In this document: positions 36,891 to 49,882 of the stretch, piece after piece
How positions within the stretch are numbered: position 1 is the first letter of the stretch
Layout: every line of letters starts with the position of its first letter
Origin: Serinus canaria
Lineage: Eukaryota; Chordata; Aves; Passeriformes; Fringillidae
Assembly (NCBI RefSeq): GCF_022539315.1
Contig: NC_066315.1
Coordinates: 93,840,490 to 93,904,489, forward strand
DNA length: 64,000 nucleotides
Direction: 5' to 3'
The notes under the pieces: generated by a model
The model's input: only the letters and a program-made list of their open reading frames with translations
Told to the model about the DNA's origin: nothing
Databases searched by the model: none
Position numbers and translations under genes: made by a program

Positions 36891-39800
36891 ATATATGATA
36901 TCCAACATTGTCTTAACTCTAACAGACTCCACCTGCTTCCCTTACAAGAATATGTAGTATTTTTAAGTGGTATTTTTAACCAGTTGAGGAATTGGATCAT
37001 GAAGAAAAACATGACACTGAAGTTACATGGATACCACTAGAAAGTCAGAGGCAGTAATAAGTCTCATTAACTACTAGAAATTTTATCTCTGGCATTGCAC
37101 AACTCCTGAAACAGAATACTGGCTGTCCTCAGTCTTATATTGTTGACTTTCAGGTGGGAACACAAAGAGCTTGTTTCTGTTCTTGGCTCTACCCCTAGCT
37201 TACAAGATGTCCATGGCCAAATCCCTTTCCATACCTCAATTTTTCACTGGGATAAAGAAATACTCTCTTAGAATTAAAACTGATGAAAATGGGTATGTAA
37301 TTGTTATATTATTTGTTTACCCACTGCAAGATGTTCCTTTCTGTCTTTATACCCATCTCTTCTACAGATCTCCTGCCTTCGCAATAGACATGAGTGCTGG
37401 AAGCAGGTAACTGACTTTTTCCATACATCCTTATGGACTGGCCCATACCACAAGTGATAAATACTAAAGAGACCCATAATGACTTGAGAAGCTCAACTCA
37501 AGCAGTATGTGCCTAGACCTGGAGCTTGTCCCAAATCAACAAGGAAAAGACAAGGCTTGCAGTAAAGTTTACTCTCCACCATAGTTTTTCATTTTATGTA
37601 ATTGTCCTTAAATCCCTCTGTGTGTAAACTCTACCAACTCTTCTCCCCATGTCACAGGTAGGGCAGAAAAAGACTCTGCCATACTCAGAATCTAGTTTTA
37701 ACCTCAAGCATAAAGGTGACAATTAGCTGGTCTGCCTCTGACTGCTAGTCCCATGCTGCAGGATCCTGTCTGCTACTTTAGTTCATTCAGTTTCTGCTTG
37801 GCCATAAACCCCTGAACTCTCTGCTAACTCTAGAGGTTATTTTCCAGAGCATTAGGGTTTTGGAAGACTTGTCTTGGCTGGTTACTGAACTGAACACAAT
37901 GTGATCTGACACCAGTTACCCTACCTACTCAGGTCTCTTGAAAAGGATTTTTAAAAAAGGTAAATAAGTAGCATGTTCTTTGCAATATTGATGATGATGA
38001 TGATTAGTAGTAATGTGGAATGAAGATTTGAAGTAGTTGTTTTTAAACTGGGCTCTACAGACTTGCAAGTCTATAGGAAAAACCACCCAGAACTACAAGA
38101 TACAGCAGGTTTTTCCAGCCTGAACTTAAACCTAGGCAGATTAAAGCACTGAAGAACATTGTGCTTTTGTTAAAACAGAATGAAGTAACTACAAAGACCA
38201 GAAGAGAAACAAAGAAATAAATAAAATGCAGGCAACATTTAGTAAATTCAAGTATTCCAAACTTACTCTACATCCTTATTAAACTGCAGCAGATTCTGTT
38301 TGGGCTTATAGAAATCAAAATAAATTTGTGATCCAGATAGAATAAAGGATATCAGAAAAAATTTTAGTAATAACCACCACAGTTAAATGATTAACCCTAC
38401 CAAACTATCAAAGGAAAATAGCTGTCAAAAGTGTAAATTAAATCACTTTTAAATTGAACAGAAAATTATTTCCTATTTTCTACAGGTTATGATTTGGAGT
38501 GATCCTAAACCTCTGGAAAAGAATTTTCCAATTTTCAAAAATTCTGAAGCCCAATTACAACTAATTATAGCTTTTCAATTTCAACATGATGAAATAATTT
38601 GATTCTTTTTACAAGAGGTCTGGTTTAGCTCAAAATAGACAAGTGCTTCTGCAATGAGTTAGTACACAAAGACAATAAAGATCATTCTCAAAAGAAAATC
38701 AGGGATACGTGTTGGCTATAAATCATAAATGGAGCATTCAGGCAAAAATAGTTTGTGTGTTCTATAAATGCCAGCTATTTCCATTGCACATGAGTGAGAT
38801 AAAGTAAACAGACCACTGACAGTTTTGGTTTTCAAATACAAAATGGGTAAAATTTGAAAGAAGAAAAAGAAAATGTATGGCATAATCACAACTGTTAGAT
38901 CTAGTCTTAAAGTATAATTTGGAGGAATAGAGTACATGAACACAAGTTTTTTTATATTCTCAATCCAGAAGAAAAGCAAATTGGGACCATACAGCATTAA
39001 ATTAAAACTAAATATTATTTCAAGTTTCTTGTTCACGGGTCCACTTTCTTACTCTCCATCCAAGAATTACCACTTTTTTCTTACTCTTTGCTATATTGCC
39101 ATTCACTAAATAAGGAATTGCATTCCAGTAAAGCTCCTAAACCTTTCACACAAACACAAAATATAAAGCTCCATCAACTCCAAGACAGTGCAGTGTAGTT
39201 CATTTCCATAAAGTTCAATATACTTTGCAAAAGGCCTATTGCAAGTGAAAACACTCCTAAAATAACTGATACATTTGAATAGAATTATACCACTCTATTG
39301 TGCAGGTGAAGCTGGACTTTGCCAGACCACCTTGTAAATAATAAGTGCTGCAATAAACCTTTATAGCTTAAGGACAAAGGTTGGCATCACTCCTCTAAAT
39401 TATAACCAAACTTGATATAACACCCATATCCCATAGTAAAAGGAAATACCCTGTAGAGAGTATCATCTAAATGTAATTAGCAAACAGAAGTAAGCCTCAG
39501 TCTTTTAAGCAGAGAACTACCCTCTATTCTGCAGGCAGAAAAATCTGGACACAACAGTTCTTAAACTCCCATGCAAGACTGGGGAAGAAAGCTCACCAGC
39601 CAGGCTCTGATTTCCAGGGTTCCTGCCTTCCCCTGGTTTGTTTGAAGGTTATATGTTTACAGTGTTACCCTTCAGAAACAAGGAATTTACCAAACTGTGC
39701 AAAAAACACTTGCTGGAACATAAGCAGAAACTGATACAAAAAATACTAGCAGTGACTATATTGGAAAAAAAAAAGAAGCCTATGCCATTTTTGTAACATT

Positions 39801-40125
39801 AGAAGTGTCAATAGTATTATTAGGTTTAATTCTTTTGCATAAGAAAATAAATCTTCTTGGTTAAGTGTGTATATAGTGTGTTATAAAGAAACTAATATAA
39901 AATTAAGAACAATTTCTGCCATGTATCAAAGCACCTGGTTACTATTAAGTTTTCACAGAGAAAATTAGTAGATTGAGCACTGACATATTCAATAAACCCA
40001 GATTTCTCTTGTGGTCAGTTTTCTGGCAGTGTAGCAAATCTTCAAAGACTATTAAAAAAACTGTCAGGCAAAGGGAAAAAAACCCAACCAAACACTAAAC
40101 AACTAGTTAACTTGTAATAATGAGA
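36891..40125. other. AT-rich non-coding DNA, no gene seen
   Basis: Anonymous sequence with a short (GAT)5 at 37990-38004. Frames reach at most 106 codons (38716-39036 minus) and are not recognised. No CpG cluster is present. Confidence 0.6.
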
Positions 40126-40160
40126 TTTTTTTTTTTAATATATATATATAGAGAGAGAGA
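40126..40160. repeat. Compound T/TA/GA simple repeat
   Basis: T11 (40126-40136) passes into alternating TA (to about 40150) and then (GA)5 (40151-40160). Confidence 0.88.
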
Positions 40161-40676
40161 CAGCAAAAAGCAAAAATTTGAATTTACAGATCTTTTTCAA
40201 GGCTTTTAATGCTGTCTCAGCTGTTGGGGCTGGTGAGTGGACACAGTAATTTAACCAACAGCAGATACAGGGAAAGATAAAGCAGAAAAAGGCAGGCACA
40301 CTAACACCAGAAAACTGACATCTACAGCCCTCCTACACCCCCAGGTAAATATGCCACTGAAAGCTGGGCAGGATTTACTCATATTATGGAATATTATATA
40401 ATTCCATTGTGTGTTTTATTTGAGTGTACATTTTTTAATATCATCCTCCAAAATAGCAGACAACAAAGCTCATTCTATATTTCACAGGCCAGGTATGGGG
40501 GATTTTTTTTCTTCATGTTTCTCACCTGTTTCAGAAGACCAGATAGGACACTACATCATAGGAACTACACATCCTTGTCTGTCTTGGAAGGTTAAAACAA
40601 TGGGACATTTGGCTGAAGGTTAAAGTAGTTTTGAGACTACACTGACAAATAGTGCCTGCAGACTATTTTGGGCTTT

Positions 40677-40700
40677 GGTTGGAGGTTGGAGGTTGGAGGT
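40677..40700. repeat. Three copies of a GGTTGGA heptamer
   Basis: GGTTGGA repeats three times in tandem and is followed by GGTTTTT. The paired-G spacing could allow a two-tier G-quadruplex on the plus strand. Confidence 0.75.
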
Positions 40701-41544
40701 TTTTCTGTGTGTAATATGCAAAAACATAGAATAAAATCTAAAATCTTTTCTTTTTCTATTACCAGAAAATATTTACCTTTATCAATGTTTGCTTCTTTCC
40801 AGGCAGCTGATGCAATTAAAACCAGAATTAGATTTTGAACTGTGTACTATTTTCTCCAGCTTCTAACAGGCAAGAATATTTTCCACCATCCCTGGGTTAC
40901 CTCATCTAGCAAGACTCAGTCAATGTGAATTGAAAGTGCAAGTAGCAAAACAGGAGGCATTTAGCCTACATATAAAACTAAAATTATTCTTAGTTAATTA
41001 TAAGCAAATCAAGATAAATTGTTAACATAAAGAGATAAATACATGATGTTTTTAAATACACCAAGTACTTCTCCTGCATGCAAGGCCTTCCATTCACCAT
41101 GTGACCCTTGGGACAGGCAATGGATCAGAGGATGGCTGAGGGTAACTGGAGTGGGTTGTGAGCCACAGCAAATCACATGGCAAAGTTAGGTTTGGTCCCC
41201 AGGCTCTGATGTGCCTCAAAGGCTCCCTTTAACACCTTCTCAAAATGAAAAGATGATCATTACAAACCTTCTGTCCATGTAAGTTCAGATCACAAACTAA
41301 ACACCACTGCCAGTCTGCTGGAGACCACACAGGTCATGAAAATTCATCTCGCCAATTGCATTCTTTTATTGACATTAAGCAATATTTAGAAAACAAACAA
41401 ATAAGGATAAATATAGACTATCACTACAAAGATATCTTTTTCACAGAAAAAATATGACCACCTCCAATTTTTTTTGCTCTATCACACAGGCACACTATTA
41501 GCTTAGAATTTTACAAATTCACTATCTTCCCTCATAAAATATTG

Positions 41545-41670
41545 GATGCAGCGACCCAGCAGACATCCAATCCAACCTTGTCAAATAACACATCAAGAAA
41601 CAAAAGGTGTCCAGGGCCCAACAGGTAACTGTTTATATCTCCAGAGAGGATGAAAGGTTATTTGAAATTA
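41545..41670 (-). mobile_element. Degraded CR1-like fragment (antisense)
   Basis: Words in antisense CR1 order are still visible: CATCCAATCCAACCT, then GTGTCCAGGGCCCA, then TTTATATCTCCAGAGAGGATG. These resemble the CR1 3' blocks in which TCCAACCT, a CAGGGCC core and an ATATCTCCAAGGATGG block follow one another. Divergence is high, so the family call is tentative. Confidence 0.45.
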
Positions 41671-42878
41671 GTAAGCAAGAAGTACATTCTTTAAAGGAAC
41701 TTCTAAAGCCATCTATACACTGGGCAGGGATGTGAGAGAAGAAAATTTAAATGTGGTTTGACTTTACAATTATCTTTGCCTTCTACTGACCTAGTTTAAG
41801 AAATGGTTTTACATAGTTTTATCTTCACTGAGAAGCAGACATAAATAAATTATCCATCTCAATTTTGTTGGCATTTTGTTGACTTATGTATGAGATGATG
41901 AGATTTGCAATGATACACTCACTGTTCTCTAGCATCTTGGGACAAGTATTCTTCCAACTGTCTGAATGTCACATGGAGCACAGGGAGGGATCTACTCTGT
42001 GCAAATGTGTATCTGTATCTTCAAGGGACATGGTTCTGAGTAGTCAGTATATAAATGGTACTGTAATCTAGATGTTCTTTGTTCAAAGTGCAGTCTTTTT
42101 AAGTGACTAGCAGCAGCAGAAAAGTCAATATGAACAAAATATCCTGAAATCAATCCAAATAATGTAGAAGAAGTACTCCCAAGAGACAACCACCAAATCA
42201 TATAAAAAGTTTAGGAGAACTGTGATAACACAGTTATCTTATTCTTTACAGTCAAATTAGGCCTGTCTAACCTTAGATCATATTTTAGGGAAAAAAACAA
42301 AAACAAAAACAAGTAAGTGTTTTGAGACAAATTAATTAGCATTTTTATGACCATGCTTTCAGTGACTTCCACATGCCCAGAGTCAAACACACTGCATTGA
42401 CTTGGGTTGTGACACTGCATATCCACTGCACTCTAACATCCACATTCAGAAGTCATCCAATGATTTGTTACTGGCTTTTTTCACAGGGATCTATGCAAGT
42501 ACAGTACTCCACTTTAGTAGAGCAACTTGTAGCACTGAACATTATTTTGGAAATAAAATCAAATCTGCTACTGCCCAAAATCTTAAAAGCAAATTCTCCC
42601 AAATGTAAAAGATCAATGGCACTGGAATCTCAAGGCTCATTACAATGGCTTTGTAATTAGCCTGCAAAAGCCTCTCAGAAACTCTAAGTTGAATATTGTG
42701 CAGTTGAGTTTCTCTTCTATGAGGCAAATCCCTGAAACGAACAAATTAGTCACAAGGCCCTTAAGGCAGAAAAGTAAGGAAGACTTCTGTTCTCTCCAAC
42801 TCTTAACACGAGGGACTTCCAAAGAAATTTAAACATTATAAATAGGCAATACTCTATCATACAATTCATAATTAGACA

Positions 42879-43040
42879 GTGGAACTAACTGCTGCAAAAT
42901 ATCATTAAGGCTGAGGACTTAGCAAGGCTGGAAAAAGGATTAGACATTTATATGGTGTAACAAAAATATCCACAGTTCTAATAATTTTCCAAGATATTTT
43001 CCAGAGTATAACCCAAGCTCTAATCAAAAAACATGCAGCT
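42879..43040 (+). mobile_element. Ancient CR1/L3-type LINE 3' fragment
   Basis: The run GGAACTAACTGCTGCAAAAT, AAGGCTGAGGACTTAGCAAGG, AAAAAGGATTAGACATTTATATGG and AAAATATCCACAGTT follows the 3' region of old amniote CR1/L3-family elements, which carry a conserved aaaaaGGATTaGAcaTTTATATGG block. Orientation is plus. It abuts a younger CR1 fragment in the opposite orientation (43042-43295). The exact subfamily is not determined. Confidence 0.55.
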
Positions 43041-43041
43041 T

Positions 43042-43295
43042 AGAATCATCATAGAATCACAGAAAAGCTTTGGTTAAGAAGGAACCTTAAAGCTCAGCTC
43101 ATTCCACCCCCTTCCATGGGCAAAGGCACCTTCCACTAGACCAGGTTGCTCAGAGTCCCACTCAACCTGGCCTTGGAATAGTTGCAGGGATGGGGCATCC
43201 ACAACTTCTCTAGGTTTCAGTGCCTCACCTCCCCGAGTAAAGAATTTCTTCCTAACATCTAATCTAAACCTGCCTCTTTCAATTTAAAATCAAGC
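43042..43295 (-). mobile_element. CR1 LINE fragment, 3' end (antisense)
   Basis: It starts with AGAATCATCATAGAATCACAG, the reverse complement of the short repeats that terminate CR1. It continues through GGAACCTTAAAGCTC, CCTTCCACTAGACCAGGTTGC, CAACCTGGCCTTGGAATA, GGGATGGGGCATCCACAAC, CAGTGCCTCACC and AAAGAATTTCTTCCTAACATC. This is the best-preserved CR1 copy in the window and keeps the true 3' terminus, so it inserted on the minus strand. It is heavily 5'-truncated and non-functional. No clear target-site duplication was identified. Confidence 0.93.
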
Positions 43296-44700
43296 TTCTT
43301 GCATCCACCTCTGCAACCTCCACTGTTGATCACTGGGTTGACCACCAGTCTGTCATGGCAATTCCTTTGCAGTTTTAAACAAAATAAGCAAGTTGATCTG
43401 TAGTCTTTGGCTCAAAGCAGCTAATGATCATGATGTGTGCATTCAAAAGGATCTGGGAACTGAGGGGAATGGAAAGCTGTACAAAGTGGACTGCAGTTAC
43501 AAGTTTTGGTGTCAACACTATATTGTTCAATAGAATGGAAAACACAAGAAAAAAAAATAGGAGTTTCTTTGACTGTTGTATCATAAGCCTCTTTAAAAAA
43601 ATTAGAAAGAAAGAAACCAAACCCATTAATAATCAAACATGCAAGGGTAAAATACAATTGACCTCAGAACTGAGAAGACTGTTTAAGTTGAAAAGTTTTT
43701 TCTGGCACCGCTTCTTCGCTCTTTCCTCCTCTGTGGGCAGCCCTGTCATATCGGTTCCTCTTTCCACAATGGAAACTGTCCTTGCTTCTCCCTGTCTCAG
43801 AAGGATGTTCCAACTCTCTAAACCATGTGGCCTCCTTTGTGTTTTTCACATGCTTTACCAGCTTCACAAGAGCCAGGCTGTGAGGGGCGCAAGATTGTCA
43901 CTGCACAGAACAGCCAGGTACCAGTGGCTGCAGAAGGCAAAACTCTACAGTAGAAATGGAGTAGAAAAAAATCAAAAAGAGAATTTCACTGTTGTCCAGA
44001 TAACACATCAGTCCGCTCTTAAAAACACCAGGTCAAAAGGTTTGAAAAGAAGATGTGCAATTAAAAATGCATAATTCCAAATCCATAAATACTAATCTCT
44101 GTGTGTTAATAAGCCTATCTGTAAAATATGAGATAAGGGTCTAATAAATGAAAAAACCACTACATTGATAGTTCTTATAAAACACGGGTCAAAAGACTGA
44201 CTTTGCATGTAAATATTTGAACTGCATACTGTAAGTAACATTTCAGCCTCTGCATGCAATTATTAAATATTAAGTAAATAGCTATGGATCATACATACAA
44301 AGGTGAATGCAAAAAGCAGCAATATTTAAATTAAGATCAAAACAAAAACAGCCCTTTGGTGTTCTGGTTTTCTTCTTCAGAGTGTGGTGGATAATAAATA
44401 GTCAAGAGCTTTCCAAGGCCTCAGAACAGATTGGATCCGTTTCTTTATGTTTCCTTTTGTAATCCTGTCACAGAAGCAACGTATCAAAAGATACAACCTG
44501 CAATTTGGTGGCAAAGAGAAACACTGCACCTCCCTCCAGTCCTTGAAGATCTTTTTTTCCCCCCCAAAAAAGCAGAAAGGCAGATCTGATGACTTGCACT
44601 GCAGTGTTCAAATCAAGAATTTTATTACCCAATTCACCCTCCTCTACATTGAGAGCTTGGACTAAGCCAGCAGGTCAGATACAGCAGGTAAACCACAGCA
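43296..44700. other. Non-coding DNA containing the longest open frame
   Basis: Holds an open frame of 216 codons on the plus strand (43424-44074). It is rich in Lys and Ser, has no domain, signal peptide or repeat that I recognise, and competes with minus-strand frames over the same bases (43375-43626, 43421-43657 and 43664-43867). No CpG island precedes it. In AT-rich DNA such a frame is slightly long for chance but not compelling, so it is described and not called as a gene. Confidence 0.5.
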
Positions 44701-44724
44701 TTTTCTCAAAATATTTTGAGAAAA
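44701..44724. repeat. 24-bp perfect AT-rich palindrome
   Basis: The 12-base arm TTTTCTCAAAAT meets its exact reverse complement without a spacer, centred on AATATT. Symmetry fails at the next base on each side. Confidence 0.9.
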
Positions 44725-47095
44725 GAAAACAAGAGAAAAACCAAAAAGAAAACCAAACAACCAACTCAGACAGGCCAACTAAGACACTATTTAAAAAGAA
44801 AAAGCTTGTTTGTATTTTTGTGTAGCTGAAGGTACTTGGGTTTGCATTTCTTGGTAAGTAAGAAAGTGAAAAGTCCTTGAATGAACTAGTACAGTGTAAG
44901 TAACATTCAGAACATTCTTAGTTGCCCCTTTTTTTCCTCTACAAGTGATTAATTTCATGAAATAATGCCAATAATTTTTTATAAACTATAATGCAGTCTA
45001 AGAATAGGCCCCTGTATAAATTGAACGCTGTAGTCACATATTTTGTGGGTAGATTAAGGATAAAACTGCTAGTTCCATGCTGTGCCAGATGAAAAGGAAC
45101 TGTTTGAGTACTTTAGAGCATGCATATTTAGTAGGCTATCCAAATTATTTATAAAACTTTAGGGAAAAAATTACTATTTAAAGAAAATAGTACCATTCAG
45201 TGGATAAGGAACAAGAAGAAGAAATTCAGGTTTCATTCTCAGCTTTCCAGAGACTAAGCAAATCACTTCTTCCTGTACAGTTTCCATATCTACAAAATGA
45301 AGGTAAAATTTACTAATTTGCTAAAATGCTAAAGAAACTGTACATAAAACATTTTGACATATGAACTGAAAGTTCTTGACATAGGTACTGTACACATTTG
45401 CTGAAATTCTGCAAAAATTCAAAATCTCAATAGCATGTTGAGCAGCATGGTATATTTATCACATTCTATACTTGTTAGCAACACATATATTCAGCTCCAT
45501 CTCATCATTTAGGAAAACCCCACGGAAATAAGGAGGGGAGCTGAACAAGTATGCAGAGCCACAGAAGACTGCCCTGCAGTCAGACAGATAGAGTTAACAC
45601 AAAGCAAACCAAGTCTTTACTATCTTCAGCCATGCTTTAGACAGTCAGAGACACCCCAGTCATTGGAGAATGAAGCAGTGAGATGAAAGAGCTAAGTACC
45701 AAAGAAAAAAGCTGTAAAGTCTACAAAACAAAATGGGCATTTACTTTAGCATCAGAACATAAATAAGTAGTAATGTTTTAATAAATGATGTAGGTGTAGG
45801 GAGCCTCAGCAAGCAGCTCAGCAGTTCCATGTAATACCAGTACTGAGGTCTTCAGAGAGACTTGTCTACATGTTCTTACAGCACTGTGAAATGCAACTCA
45901 CAATCCCTTTTGACAGCCTCAATTTAGACATACCCACCTTTACAGCAGGGACTGCACGCTACAAATAACTGTCACAACTTATTGAAGAGACCTCCTAAGA
46001 GAAACACAAATGATATGCAAAAGAAATGAAGAACAAAGGTTTGCCCTAAAAAATGAAACTCATTACTAACTTTTCTAAAAGCGAGACACTATCTTTCAAT
46101 GGACCTCAGTGGAAAGTCTCATTAACTCAGAAACTTGCTGCTCAGAAATTTTTCTGTTATTATTAATAATGAAAAAACACATTCAAAAAGTACTATAAAG
46201 CCACAGTCCTGTAGCAATCCATTAACCAAGTATGAAATAACATAGTCAAAACCATAAATTTACATTTCAAGAAAGAATAAATATAAACTGATACATAGTA
46301 TCAAATTTTACAATGAAAGCAGGAATATTCCTATTATTACCCATTAATCCAGAAGTTATTTCTCAGCTCTTACAGTTGTGCAGAAAAGGACATTGTCTCT
46401 TCTCTGTAAATCTAAGACACCTTAGATTTTACTGGAGATGGAGCTGCAGACTTTACACTGATGAGTGTAGAAGAATTGAAGATAGCCAGCACTCTTGTTT
46501 ACTAGAACAGTTCTTACCAATTCTTACTATTTTCTCTATTTGAACAATTGTCCATGGGGCTCTTTATCTGCTTAACAATCTGCCCAGAATATCTTTCTCC
46601 TCCAACAAGCTGACACCTGCTCTTCATTCACACGGATAGACGCAGCAGTTTTAATTTCTGATTCTGAAAACGTTAAAATAGTTGGACTTTTCCCACTTAG
46701 GTTGGGAAAGGAGAAACACAAGAAAGGAGAATATTTTCTCTATCAAATATTATCAAGTTGTCTAGATAACAGAATACCTTATCAGAAGAATACTATGAAG
46801 TGAGTAAAATTACATTAGGAGAACCAAAGAGAATAGAAACAGGAATGGATTAGTCCTCCCATTTTCTAGAGGATAGATGATGAACGCAATTCCAGCCTTG
46901 CCACTCTTGGTACCAGCAGACATGGCTAGAACACATGGAAAAGGGAATTGGATAGAGGGGTAAGTGGGAAATATCTCTGCAGCTCAGTGCACTGGGCACA
47001 GTGCAGTCCTGTTTCCCAGGGCACACTTATGCACCTTCAAGAAGAGTTCAGCTCCAACTTCTCCATACTCCACATTTGGTGGTTGCAGACAGTCA
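44725..47095. other. AT-rich non-coding DNA, no gene seen
   Basis: Anonymous sequence with no CpG cluster and no recognised repeat. The longest frames are under 80 codons. Confidence 0.6.
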
Positions 47096-47652
47096 TCTCT
47101 TCTTCAAGCTGAATGAGTCAAGCTCCCTCAGCTTCTCCTTTCACATCACTCAGGAAGTCTGAGGCTTGCTTGGGACTGCCTTGGGGGACCTCTGCCAGAC
47201 TCACTAGGATTCTGTTAAAGTCTTTCCTGCACTGTGAACTCCAGGGCTGGACACAACATCCCAGATGTGATCTCAAATGACATCCAGAAGGTAAGAATCA
47301 CTTCCTACAACCTAATGGCTATACTCTTGCCAACACAGCCCAGCATGCAAACAGCCCTCTTTGTTGTAAGGGCACACTGCAATCTTCAACCTGTCCTCAA
47401 CCAGAAGCACAAGGCCTTTCTGCAAAGCTGATTTCTAGCAAGGCACAGCCCATACGGCCCTGCTGTGTGAGTTTATTTCATCCTAAACACAGAACTCTAC
47501 ATTTGCTTTGCTTCATGAGGTTCCTACCAGCCCACTTGTCCATTCTGAGTAGGTCCCACTCAAAGGCAGCCCAGCCCTCCAGTGCATTGACTGCCCCTAA
47601 AAAGTTGCTGTCAACCATGGACTTGCTAAGAATGCAGCAAATCCGTCTGCTA
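47096..47652 (-). mobile_element. CR1 LINE fragment, reverse-transcriptase C-terminal part (antisense)
   Basis: This is the longest retroelement piece in the window. In plus-strand order it shows GAATGAGTCAAGCTCCCTCAG, CAGGGCTGGACACAAC, CCCAGATGTGATCTCAAATGA, AGAATCACTTCCTACAACCT, AACACAGCCCAGCATGC, AAGGGCACACTGCAATC, CAACCAGAAGCACAAGGCC, CTACATTTGCTTTGC, TTCATGAGGTTCC, AGCCCTCCAGTGCATTGACTG and GACTTGCTAAGAATGCAG. These correspond block by block to the antisense of the end of CR1 ORF2, from just after the reverse-transcriptase active site to the C-terminal region. Many stops and indels interrupt the minus-strand frame, so no protein is made. The true 3' terminus is absent here. The fragment does not simply continue the copy at 43042, since the intervening 3.8 kb is unrelated. 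Confidence 0.9.
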
Positions 47653-49880
47653 AATTAACAGTGAAACAGAGAAATCTAAAAAGCATGATAATCTAGAATG
47701 GCCATCTCCACCCTATTGCAGAAGAAGGAACACACAGTGGCATTTTTTAATAGAATAGGAGTCTATCAGTCCCAAGTGTTTGCTGCATCCTCATAAAACA
47801 GACTACATTCTATATACCAAACTTGACAGAAGGACTGACTTTACATGGATACGTTCTACATACTCATGTAAAGTGAAGTCAGTGGTGGTTTAAGATAATA
47901 TGATGGATTGTAAACAACTGCAGTCCAGGAGCTGAGGGGATAAGTTTGCTTCCACCAATTTACTGATCAAAACCGCTTAAAATTGCCAGAGCTTATTTGC
48001 CAATACTTGGAGAAAAAAAAGTACCAACAAGCTGTTCCTGCAAGAAGCATCTTTCAACATGAATATCCATCTGGCAAAATACATTGCTGTTAATGTTCAG
48101 GAGAGTTTGTTACAATTTCTTACAGATCCTAACCATCTTTGACTGTCTTTGACTTTTGATTTACCTCAATAAGAGAATAACAAGGTATTTTTGCCCTTAA
48201 TAGGAACTGAACTGAATCTGAATCCTGAATTTCTCTTTTAGAAAATGATATGGCCTTAAGAAGTGGAAAGATTTAAAGATGTTATGCCTCCAAGAACTCT
48301 ATGTTCATACTGAGACAAGAAACATCAGTGAGCTACACAAAATAGATTTTAATGCCAAATCAATCTCACCAAGAGTGATGCAAAGAGAGTTGCATGACCA
48401 ATGCATTTTCTTTGGAATTATTCCAACAGAGGGAACAAGAGGAAAGTGAAAAAGCCAATTTCTACCCACAAGATTTTTCCAGCCATCTCCTGCAAAATAT
48501 TTCTCTACACAGAAACAAATCCAGCCTACGGCACTACAAGTGACAGTCAACTGGAATGGCAGAGGGGAACTGTTTTTAAAATGCCAAAGATGAGCTATCA
48601 AGCCTAGTAGCTAGAGATTGACTGAAGAAAAATGTCCACATTTCTGATCAATACTGCTTGCAAATTCTGTGTTTGATTGACAAGGAGAAAGGGAAGGCAA
48701 GGGAGGACAGCCCATGGTCTCAAGTTCCCGAGGGAGGAGAACAACAGCTTAGTTACACATCTGTAATCAGTCACTGGGGGGAGAGAGGGTGAAGGCCGTG
48801 GTATCCAGCTTGCCTGCCTTCCAGCACACAATAGCTGTCTCAGTTTGAAGGCTGTTTGTCTGGGGACCCCACAGCCAACAGCAACACCTGGCTTCTCTGA
48901 TCCATTCTCTGCCCATGACTAAAAAAAGCTCTTGCTCTGTCCTACCTTTGGAAAGGATCCACATTTCTCCCCTGACTTTGTATTATGCCTTTAGTGCCTA
49001 ACTGAAATACTTTAGGCATAGGATTAAAGATAATAGCCACAATAATTTTCTCTTTGCTGCTTCTGCTGAAAACTCTATATTGGGCACCTGAGTGGGGAGG
49101 AAAAGGCAATAGGACAAAGAGATTACAGTAATATGATCAAGAAACAAAAGGATCACCAAATACCAGATACATGATTAAAATCCAAAACCCTGAATGGACC
49201 TGGAGGCAAGCCACCAGTCCCTCCAAGTGAGCGGTGGTGAGTCACCAAAAGGCTTATACTCCTTCTGCCTACATTCTACGTGCATCTCCTTTTCCTAATT
49301 TCTGGCTAAATATCTTCTGCTGCCTCTAATGAGTACAGTTTCTGTTCCTACGAAGCACAAACACTTCTTAGACTAAGCTATCAGCAACCCATAACAGGCA
49401 GATATCTCAGCGTCTGGAAGACTGTGCTTTTAAAGATCTGACAAGGAATAATATCTGAACTTAGGTGGTAATTAAACTGTCTGAGCAATGCTAAGAACAG
49501 ATACATTATCTTTTAATATCAGAAATGAAGCACTATTAGAGAACACAAAAGCACCTCTCCACACAGGAAATATACAAAATGGATCCTTCTCTTGCTGCTG
49601 GGAGCTCCAGAGATATTCATATGTTTGATCGCATATTTGACATCACACTATTGCTCCTACTGACTACTGCCAGCTTTCCTGGGCAATCATGCTTGTATAA
49701 ATTCAAATCTCTCGTGCAACTTTAAATGACTTTCTGAAATACACTGCTATTGGCCATTTATTATATAATGATTCATGGTAATATTTTTTGAATGCTACAT
49801 TGAGTGTCTAGTCTGGGGAGATGGCAGGGAAGAAAAACCAAGAGACCTAAAACTGCACTAAGTAGACTACTGTGCAAATT
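47653..49880. other. Non-coding DNA, no gene seen
   Basis: Anonymous sequence. An imperfect hairpin lies at 47834-47883. Frames reach at most 98 codons (48305-48601 minus) and have no recognisable family. Confidence 0.6.
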
Positions 49881-49882
49881 GA

